This document shows positions 1 through 8,107 of a stretch of 43,841 nt of DNA, piece by piece. This DNA is from Candidatus Peregrinibacteria bacterium (GTDB taxonomy: Bacteria > Patescibacteriota > Gracilibacteria > UM-FILTER-43-11): positions 1 through 43,841 of the forward strand of contig JAUXDO010000001.1 of the NCBI GenBank assembly GCA_030618315.1, read 5' to 3'. The notes beneath the pieces are model-generated. The model saw only the letters and a list, made by a program, of their open reading frames with translations, was not told the DNA's origin and made no database searches. The first letter of the stretch is position 1. Each line of letters starts with the position of its first letter. A program made the translations under genes and the position numbers.

Positions 1-138
1 GATAAATTAGAAGTTCAACCGGACAATGTAGATGTATTGGAACAGCCAAAGGATAGAAAGATTGCTACATTAATGACGTGTACACCAGTTGGCACAGCAT
101 TACGCAGATTAATCATAAAGGCTGAAGAAATCAGCTAA
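1..138 (+). CDS. Sortase, C-terminal end (partial)
   Basis: Only the last 45 codons are inside the window; the reading frame is open from base 1 and ends at TAA 136-138. The fragment contains LMTCTPVGTALRRLII, which matches the sortase signature TLxTC with the catalytic Cys (residue 27 of the fragment), followed by the conserved Arg (35 or 36). Sortases are membrane-anchored cysteine transpeptidases that cleave a sorting signal and attach surface proteins or assemble pili. The class cannot be told from this tail. A 9-bp hairpin follows the stop codon. Confidence 0.85.
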   Translation, partial: DKLEVQPDNVDVLEQPKDRKIATLMTCTPVGTALRRLIIKAEEIS

Positions 139-169
139 TAAGTAATTATACCTATTTGAACAAATAATA

Positions 170-193
170 CCCGTACAAGATACATTGTACGGG
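170..193 (+). terminator. Hairpin after the sortase gene, possible terminator
   Basis: CCCGTACAA (170-178) and TTGTACGGG (185-193) form a perfect 9-bp stem with a 6-nt loop, 31 bases after the sortase stop. Only ATTT follows, so it is a weak intrinsic terminator at best. Confidence 0.45.
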
Positions 194-220
194 ATTTAAG
201 ATTGAACTTAAACTTCCCTA

Positions 221-310
221 TTTCTGATTTCGGATTTCAGATTTGTGATTCCTATTCCAGATTCTGAAATGTAACATGTTAATCTGAAATCAGAATTCAG
301 AAATCAGAAA
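221..310. repeat. Long inverted repeat, family 'TTTCAGATTTCGG', copy 1
   Basis: The left part (about 221-252, TTTCTGATTTCGGATTTCAG) is the inverse of the right part (about 276-310, ending AGAATTCAGAAATCAGAAA). It fills the gap between the sortase and FtsA-like genes. Related copies are at 31411-31583 and 36567-36705, and a similar GATTTGTGATTT text lies inside the double-ligase gene near 40900. Confidence 0.7.
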
Positions 311-313
311 TAA

Positions 314-1591
314 TTAAACTTTCATTATTCCGATAACTTTTCTAAGTGCTTTCTGAATTACAGTCTCGTCCCCTGCCAAATCAATACCCAAATTTACAAG
401 AGCTAGTGGTGTAATGTCCTGTTGATCTTTAACTTTTTTAGTTTCATCGATTATGTTGCCAAGGTCATTTGGATGAATAAAGCTCGCTTGAGGAGTGCGT
501 GCAAAATGTAGTTTTTTATACCATTTTGTGTTATTCAGAGCATCTTTTATCTCAGGTAAATGTGTTCCGCCCCCGCAAAGCAGTATTTTGGATGGAAGAA
601 CGTCGAGATCTTTAAATTCAGAAAGAGCAAGTATTACACCTTCAATCCAAATTTCTGTGTCGTCTTTAATAATATCACTGATTATTTTTTTGGATTTCTG
701 CTCCAGCTTATCCGCGGTATATGAGATCTTAAGTTTTTCGGCTTCCTGAAATGAAATATTCAATTCTACAGCTAATCTTTTTGTAAATGTCCTTCCTCCG
801 ATTGCATACATTTTTGTACCCACGACTGATCCATTTGATACTACAGCAATGTCTGTTGTTCCTCCGCCTACATCAATAAATATAGCTGACATACTTCCGC
901 CGTCCTCAAAATCAAGACATCTGGAAAGTGCGTATGGTTCTGAAATAATACTGAGTAAATCAAGTTCCAGTTCATCTGCAATACTTTGTAATGCGCTGAA
1001 GTGAACTAGTGGGGCAAATGAGTTAAATATTGACATCTGAACTTCCTTACCCTGAAAACCGAGCGGATTGGTGACTTTGTAACCATCAATTTTTACATCT
1101 ACTATCGCGGTATTAACAAGCTTTACATCTATTTCAGGATAACCTGTTTCTTCACTTAATTGTTTCCTTACTTCAGCGAAAGCTCGCCATTGCAGTTTGT
1201 GAACAATGTTTCGCAATTCTGATAGATTGATTTTCGCGTCGTGCTCATCTCTTTTATATTTGATTGTAGATGTGGCTCCTTTTACAAATTCACCGGCTAT
1301 ACCCATTACCATTTGTGTCGGCTGTAATTCGGCCTCATGGGCAGCCAATCTGATAGCTTCTTTGCAGTTATGTACAACACTCGCAATATCGGTTACAACA
1401 CCGTTTTGGATATCCCCCAATCTCTGACGTATTTTACCAAGCCCGCGAACAGCTGCACGTTTACCGATTATCTCCCCTCCCGCACTTTGCTTTTCTTCAA
1501 TTGTAAAAACCGCAGCTTTTACGATTTCGGTTCCAATGTCCAGTGCGAGAATTGCCTGCTCCTTTGGTTTGCGTTTAAATAGATTGAAGAT
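314..1591 (-). CDS. FtsA/PilM-like actin-fold ATPase, start codon abnormal
   Basis: An actin/Hsp70-fold ATPase of the FtsA/PilM group, which anchors division filaments or type IV pilus machinery at the membrane. The phosphate-1 motif is AILALDIGTEIVKAAVF near the N-terminus, the phosphate-2 motif SAIFIDVGGGTTDIAVV lies near base 860, and the adenosine motif ILLCGGGTHLPEI near base 575. The conserved frame extends well upstream of the first TTG (1420), so that TTG is too late. No ATG, GTG or TTG lies in frame upstream before the frame closes. Candidate starts are ATC at 1591 (IFNLFKRKPKEQ..., where a homologue would read MFNLF) or ATC at 1612, which overlaps the upstream TAA as TAATC with AGGAG five bases before it. 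The start given is a compromise. FtsA and PilM cannot be separated here. Confidence 0.8.
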   Translation of the reverse strand: MFNLFKRKPKEQAILALDIGTEIVKAAVFTIEEKQSAGGEIIGKRAAVRGLGKIRQRLGDIQNGVVTDIASVVHNCKEAIRLAAHEAELQPTQMVMGIAGEFVKGATSTIKYKRDEHDAKINLSELRNIVHKLQWRAFAEVRKQLSEETGYPEIDVKLVNTAIVDVKIDGYKVTNPLGFQGKEVQMSIFNSFAPLVHFSALQSIADELELDLLSIISEPYALSRCLDFEDGGSMSAIFIDVGGGTTDIAVVSNGSVVGTKMYAIGGRTFTKRLAVELNISFQEAEKLKISYTADKLEQKSKKIISDIIKDDTEIWIEGVILALSEFKDLDVLPSKILLCGGGTHLPEIKDALNNTKWYKKLHFARTPQASFIHPNDLGNIIDETKKVKDQQDITPLALVNLGIDLAGDETVIQKALRKVIGIMKV

Positions 1592-1611
1592 TGAAGATTG
1601 AAAATTAAAGA

Positions 1612-2127
1612 TTAAAGCTCCTGCAGTAATTCCAGGTAATATTTCTTCTCGAAATCCTTATGACTGTAGCCCAATTTCTTAAACATATCAACAAGTTCCT
1701 TCTTAGTTTTTGGAATCTGACTTTTACTCTTTACCACCCTTTCAATCTCTAGAAAGTAACCAAGTCTTGGTATATGATTGAGCTCAATTATAAAGCCATC
1801 TAAACTATATAATTCACTGTTTTTGGTTTTTCTGATTGTCTGGAAAATCTCACATTTTTTCAGCAATTCTTTCCATTTTTTTTCATCTTTAATTTTCCAT
1901 TCAATTTCTGTATTTAACTCAATGCCTTTTTTACAGCCTTTATCTTTTATGTTAAATATGATTTCATTATTTTGCTTTCTGATTCTAATGAAATGTTTTT
2001 TAGGATTATTGTGATATATGTCTGATTTTTTAATTTTTCCTTCAAACTTAGCTGTCTTTTTAAGCTCTTTTTGAAGCCTACAAAAATCCCTTTTATTTAT
2101 AGCCACTTTGGCCTCGATTTCGTACAT
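1612..2127 (-). CDS. CYTH-domain protein (CyaB/triphosphatase-like)
   Basis: 171 residues, the usual size for a single CYTH domain. The N-terminal EIEAK (residues 3-7) is the ExExK metal/triphosphate-binding signature. It is followed by DIYH, HFIRIRKQ and a C-terminal LGYFLEIERV, all typical of the triphosphate tunnel fold. Members hydrolyse inorganic or organic triphosphates or, in class IV adenylate cyclases such as CyaB, form cAMP; the substrate is not readable from sequence. Its stop abuts or overlaps the abnormal start of the downstream ATPase, suggesting co-transcription. The lysine content is high. Confidence 0.85.
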   Translation of the reverse strand: MYEIEAKVAINKRDFCRLQKELKKTAKFEGKIKKSDIYHNNPKKHFIRIRKQNNEIIFNIKDKGCKKGIELNTEIEWKIKDEKKWKELLKKCEIFQTIRKTKNSELYSLDGFIIELNHIPRLGYFLEIERVVKSKSQIPKTKKELVDMFKKLGYSHKDFEKKYYLELLQEL

Positions 2128-2131
2128 ATTT

Positions 2132-2227
2132 CCAATTGTGGTCCAAGTTGTGGCTCAGGTTGTGGCTCAGGGTTGTGGTTCACCATTTGAGCCACCATTT
2201 GAGCCACGCGAAGTGGAGCCACTATTG
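2132..2227. repeat. Inverted/tandem repeat hairpin between CYTH gene and purA
   Basis: Three direct GTGGCTCA/GTGGTTCA units on the left face TGAGCCAC units on the right, closed by CCAATTGTGG and CCACTATTGG at the ends. It can fold into a long hairpin just past the purA stop and may act as terminator, but there is no clear T-tract. Confidence 0.6.
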
Positions 2228-2230
2228 GAA

Positions 2231-3547
2231 CTATTTATAAATCATATCTGCCCGATGTACCCCAACTCCTATAAAATTGATAGGTACCTCAAGAAGTTCT
2301 TCTAATTTATTAACGTAATTCTGAGCATTTTTAGGAAGGTCCTCAAATTTTGTTACTTCACCAATGTCTTCATGCCACCCTGGCATTTCTTCATACAGAA
2401 CTTCAACATTTTCAAAGTCTTCAAGGCTTGAAGGAATAAAATTGATTGTCTCTCCATTCAATTTGTATTCAACCCCGATTCTGATTGTTTCAAGCCCTGT
2501 AAGCACATCAAGTTTTGTCAGATTAACACTGGTAGTTCCGTTCAAAACATTGGCGTTTTTAACGACGGTTGTGTCAAACCATCCACATCTTCTTGGTCTT
2601 CCGGTAGTGGAACCGAATTCACCTCCCTGGTCACGAATTTTTTTTCCTAATTCATCGGTGAGCTCAGTTGGAAAAGGCCCTGCTCCGACTCTTGTTGTGT
2701 AAGACTTTGTGATACCAATAACTGTATTAAGTTTATTAGGAGCAATACCTAGTCCGGTTGCTACACCGCCACTTGTAGTGCTGGATGAAGTGACGAATGG
2801 ATAAGTTCCATGGTCAATGTCCAAGTGAGCTCCTTGCGCTCCTTCTGCCAGAATTGTTTTACCTTTTTTGTAGATATTATCGAGGTATTCTGTAGTGTTT
2901 ACTATCATAGAATCGATAATCTCCAATGCGTCTTTATGTATATTGATTTCTTTTTCTATATCAAATTCAAAACCATATTCTTTCATGTGAAATTCAGCAT
3001 TTTTTCTCAGTTTTTCTGCAAATGAACCAAAATTTTTCAGTTCGCCCATTCTAATACCTCTTCGTGAGGTTTTATCTGTATATGCAGGTCCAATACCTTT
3101 TAATGTTGTTCCAACTTTATTATCACCTTTTCTCTCCTCCTGAATCCTATCTATCTCTCTGTGATAATTAAGAATAATATGTGCTCTATCGCTAAGAAGT
3201 AGTCTTCCTGTTAAATCAATCCCCTTCTCTTTCAACTCATGGATTTCATCCAGAAGAGCTGGAATGTGAACAACAAGCCCATTCCCAATTATACAAATTT
3301 TGTCTTCATGTAATACTCCAGATGGAAGAAGATGAAAGACAAATTTCTTAGATTCACCATCTTTATTAACACAGATTGTATGTCCGGCATTTGCTCCACC
3401 TGCTGCGCGAGCCACAACGTCATATTTTTGGGATAAAATGTCCACAAGCTTTCCTTTTCCTTCATCTCCCCATTGGGTTCCGGCAATGTAAATAACCTGA
3501 CCGAGTACATCTATTGCTTCGTCGGCATTTTTGATTGAAATTGGCAT
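2231..3547 (-). CDS. purA: Adenylosuccinate synthetase
   Basis: PurA joins IMP and aspartate using GTP to make adenylosuccinate, the first step from IMP to AMP, in the cytoplasm. At 438 residues it is near family length, with a 15-residue N-terminal extension relative to E. coli. The P-loop GTQWGDEGKGK carries the catalytic Asp (D28, equivalent to D13) and GGANAGHTI the catalytic His (H56, equivalent to H41). TTLKGIGPAY, EGAQGAHLDIDHGTYPFVTSS and TTGRPRRCGWFD are also conserved. The C-terminus reads VGVHR where VGPxR is more usual. No other purine gene is present in the window, so this may serve salvage of IMP; that is inference. Confidence 0.97.
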   Translation of the reverse strand: MPISIKNADEAIDVLGQVIYIAGTQWGDEGKGKLVDILSQKYDVVARAAGGANAGHTICVNKDGESKKFVFHLLPSGVLHEDKICIIGNGLVVHIPALLDEIHELKEKGIDLTGRLLLSDRAHIILNYHREIDRIQEERKGDNKVGTTLKGIGPAYTDKTSRRGIRMGELKNFGSFAEKLRKNAEFHMKEYGFEFDIEKEINIHKDALEIIDSMIVNTTEYLDNIYKKGKTILAEGAQGAHLDIDHGTYPFVTSSSTTSGGVATGLGIAPNKLNTVIGITKSYTTRVGAGPFPTELTDELGKKIRDQGGEFGSTTGRPRRCGWFDTTVVKNANVLNGTTSVNLTKLDVLTGLETIRIGVEYKLNGETINFIPSSLEDFENVEVLYEEMPGWHEDIGEVTKFEDLPKNAQNYVNKLEELLEVPINFIGVGVHRADMIYK

Positions 3548-3618
3548 TTGATTAGTGGTTATAGGGCTTTATTAATTTATCAGATTAATGCTGGGTTTTC
3601 AACCTTAATAAATACTCA

Positions 3619-3646
3619 GTAGGGACGCGCCATGGCACGTCCCTAC
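3619..3646. repeat. Palindrome, family GTAGGGACG...CGTCCCTAC
   Basis: GTAGGGACG and CGTCCCTAC arms enclose an inner GCCATGGC palindrome. It lies upstream of purA. The same arms recur at 9676-9704, and decayed copies sit inside the FecR-protein gene (15099-15118 and 15771-15790). Confidence 0.8.
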
Positions 3647-3701
3647 GTTGGTGAATAATCACTTAATCGCATTGATCAGAATCCAGACAATAAAATAGGC
3701 A

Positions 3702-4268
3702 TTACTGGTTCAAAAACTTCTTCAATAAATCAATCGGTAATCCCACAACATTCCAATAACAGCCTTCCACCTTATCAATCCACTTCCCTCCCCTTCCCTC
3801 GATTGTCATTGAGCCAGATCTGTCTTTCCATTCTCCGGAATCAAGATATTCTTCGATTTGTTCATCTGTAAAATCTGAAAAAATCAATCTTGTCTTTTCG
3901 TAGTCGACTATTTTTTTGTTGAGTGATTTATTTACAAATGCCAAACCCGAATATACATCGCAATGAGAGTTTCGATATAAGTTGATAGTTTTTTTTGCAT
4001 CATCTCTGTTTTTTGGTTTAATCGAGATGGTTCCATTTGAAAGTATCACAATAGTATCGCATCCAATAATCCATTGATTCGGATGTTTTTTAGCGATGGA
4101 TTCTGCTTTGCGAAGCGCTATTGATTTAACAATCGCATGTGGCTTTGTGTATCCGCTATGGTGTTCGTCTATGTGAGCCGGAACAGCTTTAAAATCGATA
4201 CCCAGTTTCTTTAAAATCGTTTTTCGCTGAGGACTTTGTGATGCTAATATTATTGTTGAACTTGTCAT
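3702..4268 (-). CDS. maf: Maf-family nucleotide pyrophosphatase
   Basis: Maf proteins hydrolyse non-canonical or excess nucleoside triphosphates (dTTP/UTP or 7-methyl-GTP types) to monophosphates and act as house-cleaning enzymes. At 188 residues this is the normal length. The N-terminal IILASQSPQRKTIL corresponds to the SxSPRR substrate loop, with Gln in place of the first Arg. GCDTIVIL provides the catalytic Asp region and YSGLAFV follows. The C-terminal MTIEGRGGKWIDKVEGCYWNVVGLPI is the strongly conserved family tail. The Gln substitution makes the substrate class uncertain. Confidence 0.93.
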   Translation of the reverse strand: MTSSTIILASQSPQRKTILKKLGIDFKAVPAHIDEHHSGYTKPHAIVKSIALRKAESIAKKHPNQWIIGCDTIVILSNGTISIKPKNRDDAKKTINLYRNSHCDVYSGLAFVNKSLNKKIVDYEKTRLIFSDFTDEQIEEYLDSGEWKDRSGSMTIEGRGGKWIDKVEGCYWNVVGLPIDLLKKFLNQ

Positions 4269-4285
4269 TGTTTTACCTTACTTGT

Positions 4286-4362
4286 TAATAGCGGTTAGCG
4301 ACTAGCGGATAGCGGTTAGCTTATAAGGCTATTTTCTAGTCGCTAGCTACTAACCGCTATTA
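4286..4362. repeat. Inverted repeat, family TAGCGGTTAGCG, copy 1
   Basis: TAATAGCGGTTAG (4286-4298) and CTAACCGCTATTA (4350-4362) are perfect inverted ends. Between them are further short TAGCG-type units and GCTTATAAGGC. It fills the gap between the S41 protease stop and maf. A second copy is at 7381-7455. Confidence 0.8.
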
Positions 4363-4366
4363 AGTA

Positions 4367-6052
4367 TTATCTCATCCGACCGATCTCAACAATAGCTCTA
4401 TCTAATTGCTCATCTTTTGTAGTACTGGATGGATTTGCAATTTTTATATCAGGGATTATTCCATTTTCTTCAATATCCTGTTTTAGAGGCGTAAGCCATT
4501 TAGCTACAGTTAATTTGAGACTTGAGTTATCCACAAAATAATTAACCTCCTGAACAGAGCCTTTTCCAAAACTTGTTTCACCGACTATTTTTGCAATTCC
4601 AAAATCCTGAAGAGCACCGGCTACTATTTCAGATGCAGACGCGCTATTCTCGTTAATAAGTATCACAATCGGATAGTCAGAAAGTTCACCGTCACCAGTA
4701 CTGTATTGAGCATATTTGAAGTAATTGTATTGGATAGTTACAGATTCAGCTCCGGGTTTTAGCATGAAATCCAATATCTGTAACGCTGAATCGAGGAGAC
4801 CGCCCGGATTATCACGTACATCGATTATCAGATCTGTGATATTTGTATTGTTCTGAATGATTTCAACTACTTCTCTGAATTCACCTGGTGCATTCTGATT
4901 AAAATGTGAAAGTCCTATATACATAGTTTTTCCATTGTTTATTACTTCATATTCAATAGAACCTATTCTAATAACGTCACGAACAACATCAATAATCCTT
5001 GTACCGCCATTCCTCTTTATTGTGAGTTCAACAGTAGTTCCTTTTGGCCCCTTGATTAGATTAACTGCTTCGTAAAGAGTTTTGTCGCTAATATCAACAT
5101 CATCTACTTTTAGAATAATATCACCTGGCATAATACCTGCTCTTTCTGCCGGACTATCCGCAATCGGAGCTATGATTGCGAGCTGATTATTATCATTTAT
5201 TCCGATAAATGCTCCGATTCCCTCAATTTCACCGTCAAGGTCATCAGAGAATGCTGAGTTTTCTTCAGGATCTAAATAGGCTGAATATGGATCATTCAGT
5301 ATTTCTACCATCGCATTTATTGCCGCATCAGACATTTCCGATTGACTAAGTTCATCTCTATCTATGTAGCCAGAATTGATAATCTCCCAAGAACTTACAA
5401 TCTTTTGAAGATATAGGTCGAATTCCTGCTGAGTAGTTGTACTAGGTGAATCCAAATTTACCAAATCCATTTTGTAGATGATCATTGCTGCCTCAGCCCT
5501 TGCTACTCTTCTGTACATTCCTACATAGTCAGACTTCTGAGGTTCAATTAAACCTAAACTTAACGCTCGCATAATCAATGGAGCAAATGTTGTGTTTCTC
5601 TCGACATCAAGATACGGGATGCTCCCCTTGTATACTTTTGGGATAGGAATACTTTGTGAGTGAAAAACCAATTGTAACGCATTTATTAAAGTTAGTTTTT
5701 TGTATGGCTCCATTTTTGGTTCACGATCGGATATAATGCCTAACCTGATAGCTTCGGCGAAATAAGGTGCATACCAAGCATTATCCATTGTGTCTTCATA
5801 TGGAAGGCTGACACTTGAACCTGTTGTAAATTTAGGACTGTTTAATAATACTAAATATTTGATAAATTCAGCCTTTGAGATGATTATATCCGGATTGAAA
5901 TTCGTAGTATTTTTAAATACATCATTTCTTCTTAAATATTCAATCGCATAGAAATATTCTGATTCATTTGGAATATCGTCATATGCGTAAACTGCTTGAA
6001 ATGTTGTCAGTGCGAATATTGATAATATAATTGATGTTAGGAGTTTTTTCAT
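4367..6052 (-). CDS. Secreted C-terminal processing protease (S41) with SLH domains
   Basis: A 561-residue secreted serine protease. Residues 1-23 form a signal peptide. About residues 25-200 resemble S-layer homology repeats (WYAPYFAEAIRLGII, FAPLIMRALSLGLI), which usually bind cell-wall polymers. A PDZ domain (ERAGIMPGDIILKVDDV) precedes the S41 core with DVRDNPGGLLDSAL. The catalytic residues fit Ser472 (ENSASASEIVAGAL), Lys497 (SFGKGSVQ) and Gln501, with the spacing of CtpA/CtpB. It probably trims or degrades envelope proteins while held on the cell surface. SLH joined to an S41 core is less common than plain CtpA. Confidence 0.92.
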   Translation of the reverse strand: MKKLLTSIILSIFALTTFQAVYAYDDIPNESEYFYAIEYLRRNDVFKNTTNFNPDIIISKAEFIKYLVLLNSPKFTTGSSVSLPYEDTMDNAWYAPYFAEAIRLGIISDREPKMEPYKKLTLINALQLVFHSQSIPIPKVYKGSIPYLDVERNTTFAPLIMRALSLGLIEPQKSDYVGMYRRVARAEAAMIIYKMDLVNLDSPSTTTQQEFDLYLQKIVSSWEIINSGYIDRDELSQSEMSDAAINAMVEILNDPYSAYLDPEENSAFSDDLDGEIEGIGAFIGINDNNQLAIIAPIADSPAERAGIMPGDIILKVDDVDISDKTLYEAVNLIKGPKGTTVELTIKRNGGTRIIDVVRDVIRIGSIEYEVINNGKTMYIGLSHFNQNAPGEFREVVEIIQNNTNITDLIIDVRDNPGGLLDSALQILDFMLKPGAESVTIQYNYFKYAQYSTGDGELSDYPIVILINENSASASEIVAGALQDFGIAKIVGETSFGKGSVQEVNYFVDNSSLKLTVAKWLTPLKQDIEENGIIPDIKIANPSSTTKDEQLDRAIVEIGRMR

Positions 6053-6091
6053 GGGTTATAAACGTTATGACGTCACTACGTGGTTAGTTAA

Positions 6092-7339
6092 TTATAATTT
6101 TATTCCCGGTACAGGAAATTTCAAACACATTTCTTTTACCTCATTTTTTATTTGAGAAAGAGCTGATTCATCGCTTACATTGCTGATTGTTCGATCAATC
6201 CAATCTGCGATTTTTTCCATTTCAGGCTCTTTCATACCTCTTGTAGTAATGGCAGGAGTACCAAGACGGATTCCTGATGGGTCAAATGGTGAACGTGGAT
6301 CATCCGGCACTGTGTTTTTATTAAGAGTAATGCCGACTGAATCTAATGCAACCTGAGCATCTTTACCAGGCATACCTTTGTTTGTCAGGTCTGCCAGAAT
6401 AAGATGAGTGTCTGTTCCATCTGAAACAAGTTTAAAATCACGTTTTTTCATCTCTTCTGCCAGATGATGTGCATTTTTTCTGATCTGATTCGCATATTCT
6501 CTGAATTCAGGTTTTAATGCTTCTCCAAAGGCGATAGCCTTACCGGCAATTGCATTTTCATGAGGACCGCCTTGCAATCCTGGAAAAACCGCTCTGTCGA
6601 TATCCTTTGCAAATTTTTCCTTACACATGATTATTGCACCTCTTGGTCCTCTTAGTGTTTTATGAGTTGTTGTCATAATCACGTCAAAAAACGGAACAGG
6701 AGATTCAAGTGCTTTACCGGCTATCAGACCAGCTGTATGTGAAATATCAGCAAATGAAATCGCTCCGACTTCATCAGCAATTTCTTTAAAAGCTTTCCAG
6801 TCAATATCGCGGGGATATGCTGTGTAACCGGCGACAATCATTTTCGGTTTTTGTTCAAGTGCCATTTTTCTGACTTCATCCATATCAATTATTCCAGTTT
6901 CCGGATTTACACCGTATTGAACAAAATTATAAGCCTTACCTGAATATGCGATTGGCAGACCGTGTGTAATATGTCCGCCATGGTCCAATTTAAGCCCCAT
7001 TACTGTGTCTCCAAATTCAAGCAATGCAAAATAGATAGCAGTATTTGCCGGTGAACCGGAATAAGGCTGAACATTTACATGCTCTGCTCCAAATAACTCT
7101 TTAGCCCTATCAATTGCCATATTTTCGATAATATCTACATTCTCCTGTCCTCCATAATATCGCTTACCCGGATAGCCTTCTGAATATTTATTAGTAAGAA
7201 TCGAACCATTTGCCTCAAGCACTGCCTGAGAAACGTAGTTTTCAGATGGAATTAATTCAATACCTTCCTGCTGACGCTTTGCTTCGCTGATCATTGATTT
7301 ATGAACGTCAGGATCCTGTTCTTTTATTGCTTCGTACAT
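6092..7339 (-). CDS. glyA: Serine hydroxymethyltransferase
   Basis: A PLP enzyme that interconverts serine and glycine while loading tetrahydrofolate with a one-carbon unit, as a cytoplasmic dimer or tetramer. At 415 residues it has the standard length. The N-terminal IELIPSENYVS, NKYSEGYPGKRYYGG and HGGHITHG are conserved, and TTTHKTLRGPRG carries the PLP-binding lysine at about residue 227. The C-terminal RSPFDPSGIRLGTPAITTRG is typical. The next gene downstream on the chromosome (7472-8038) is 5-formyl-THF cyclo-ligase, so the two form a small folate/one-carbon pair, although a repeat element of about 130 bp separates them. Confidence 0.98.
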   Translation of the reverse strand: MYEAIKEQDPDVHKSMISEAKRQQEGIELIPSENYVSQAVLEANGSILTNKYSEGYPGKRYYGGQENVDIIENMAIDRAKELFGAEHVNVQPYSGSPANTAIYFALLEFGDTVMGLKLDHGGHITHGLPIAYSGKAYNFVQYGVNPETGIIDMDEVRKMALEQKPKMIVAGYTAYPRDIDWKAFKEIADEVGAISFADISHTAGLIAGKALESPVPFFDVIMTTTHKTLRGPRGAIIMCKEKFAKDIDRAVFPGLQGGPHENAIAGKAIAFGEALKPEFREYANQIRKNAHHLAEEMKKRDFKLVSDGTDTHLILADLTNKGMPGKDAQVALDSVGITLNKNTVPDDPRSPFDPSGIRLGTPAITTRGMKEPEMEKIADWIDRTISNVSDESALSQIKNEVKEMCLKFPVPGIKL

Positions 7340-7347
7340 AATTTTTT

Positions 7348-7455
7348 TATTAAAGATTGAAGATTAAAGATTGAAGATTAAATAGCGGTTAGCGACTAGC
7401 GACTAGCAGTTAGCTTATGAAGCTATTCACTAATCGATAACTACTAATCGCTATT
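7348..7455. repeat. Composite repeat: ATTAAAGATTGAAG units plus TAGCGGTTAGCG element, copy 2
   Basis: About 7348-7380 is a run of ATTAAAGATTGAAGATT-type units, also seen at 1582-1617 and in diverged form at 12050-12085 and 32183-32215. It continues into an inverted repeat with ends AATAGCGGTTAG (7381-7392) and CTAATCGCTATT (7444-7455), homologous to 4286-4362. Confidence 0.75.
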
Positions 7456-7471
7456 TATTAGTTTTCAATTT

Positions 7472-8038
7472 TTAATCACAGTTATATACTTGTTTGTCAG
7501 TAATTATAATATTTACTGATTCATCATACTGGTCTTTTGGAATTGATTCAAGCATCTGTTCCTCAAAAGCTAGGGCGATTCTTGGAACTTGAGGAAGTTT
7601 GGACAAATAGCGGTCATAGTACCCCTTTCCCATTCCTATGCGATTCCCATTTTCGTCAAATCCAACCCCCGGAACAATAATCAAATCTAGCTTGTTTTCA
7701 TATTTCATCTCATCCTCTAGTCTGATTATTGGCTCCGGAATACTGAATGAACCTTTTTCTAAAGTATCAAAATTATGAAAAGGGAGTGCGATGAATTTAT
7801 TTTTACCAATCAGTTTTGGTAAATAAATATTTTTCTTTTTTACATACCTGTTAACAAGAGGAATTGTATCTACCTCACTTCCATATGAGTAATAAAACAA
7901 AATGTGCTCTGCGTTCTGAAAAATCTGCAGTTCCTCCAGCCTATCACTTATTTCCTTGCTTTTTTGAGCACGTACGACTGACGGAATTGAATTTCTTATT
8001 TCGAGGGCCTTTGACCTAATTTCTTTTTTATCGGACAT
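7472..8038 (-). CDS. 5-formyltetrahydrofolate cyclo-ligase
   Basis: This enzyme converts 5-formyl-THF to 5,10-methenyl-THF using ATP, recycling an inhibitory folate that SHMT itself generates. At 188 residues the length is normal. The C-terminal block IVPGVGFDENGNRIGMGKGYYDRYL is the family signature (nucleotide and folate binding). The N-terminal KKEIRSKALEIRNSIP and HILFYYSYGSEVDT also fit. Its neighbourhood with glyA supports the assignment. Confidence 0.95.
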   Translation of the reverse strand: MSDKKEIRSKALEIRNSIPSVVRAQKSKEISDRLEELQIFQNAEHILFYYSYGSEVDTIPLVNRYVKKKNIYLPKLIGKNKFIALPFHNFDTLEKGSFSIPEPIIRLEDEMKYENKLDLIIVPGVGFDENGNRIGMGKGYYDRYLSKLPQVPRIALAFEEQMLESIPKDQYDESVNIIITDKQVYNCD

Positions 8039-8107
8039 ATTTGTAATTAGTAATTAGTAAATAGTAATTTAAACTGTAAAACTGTAATAATTACAAATTA
8101 CCAATTA

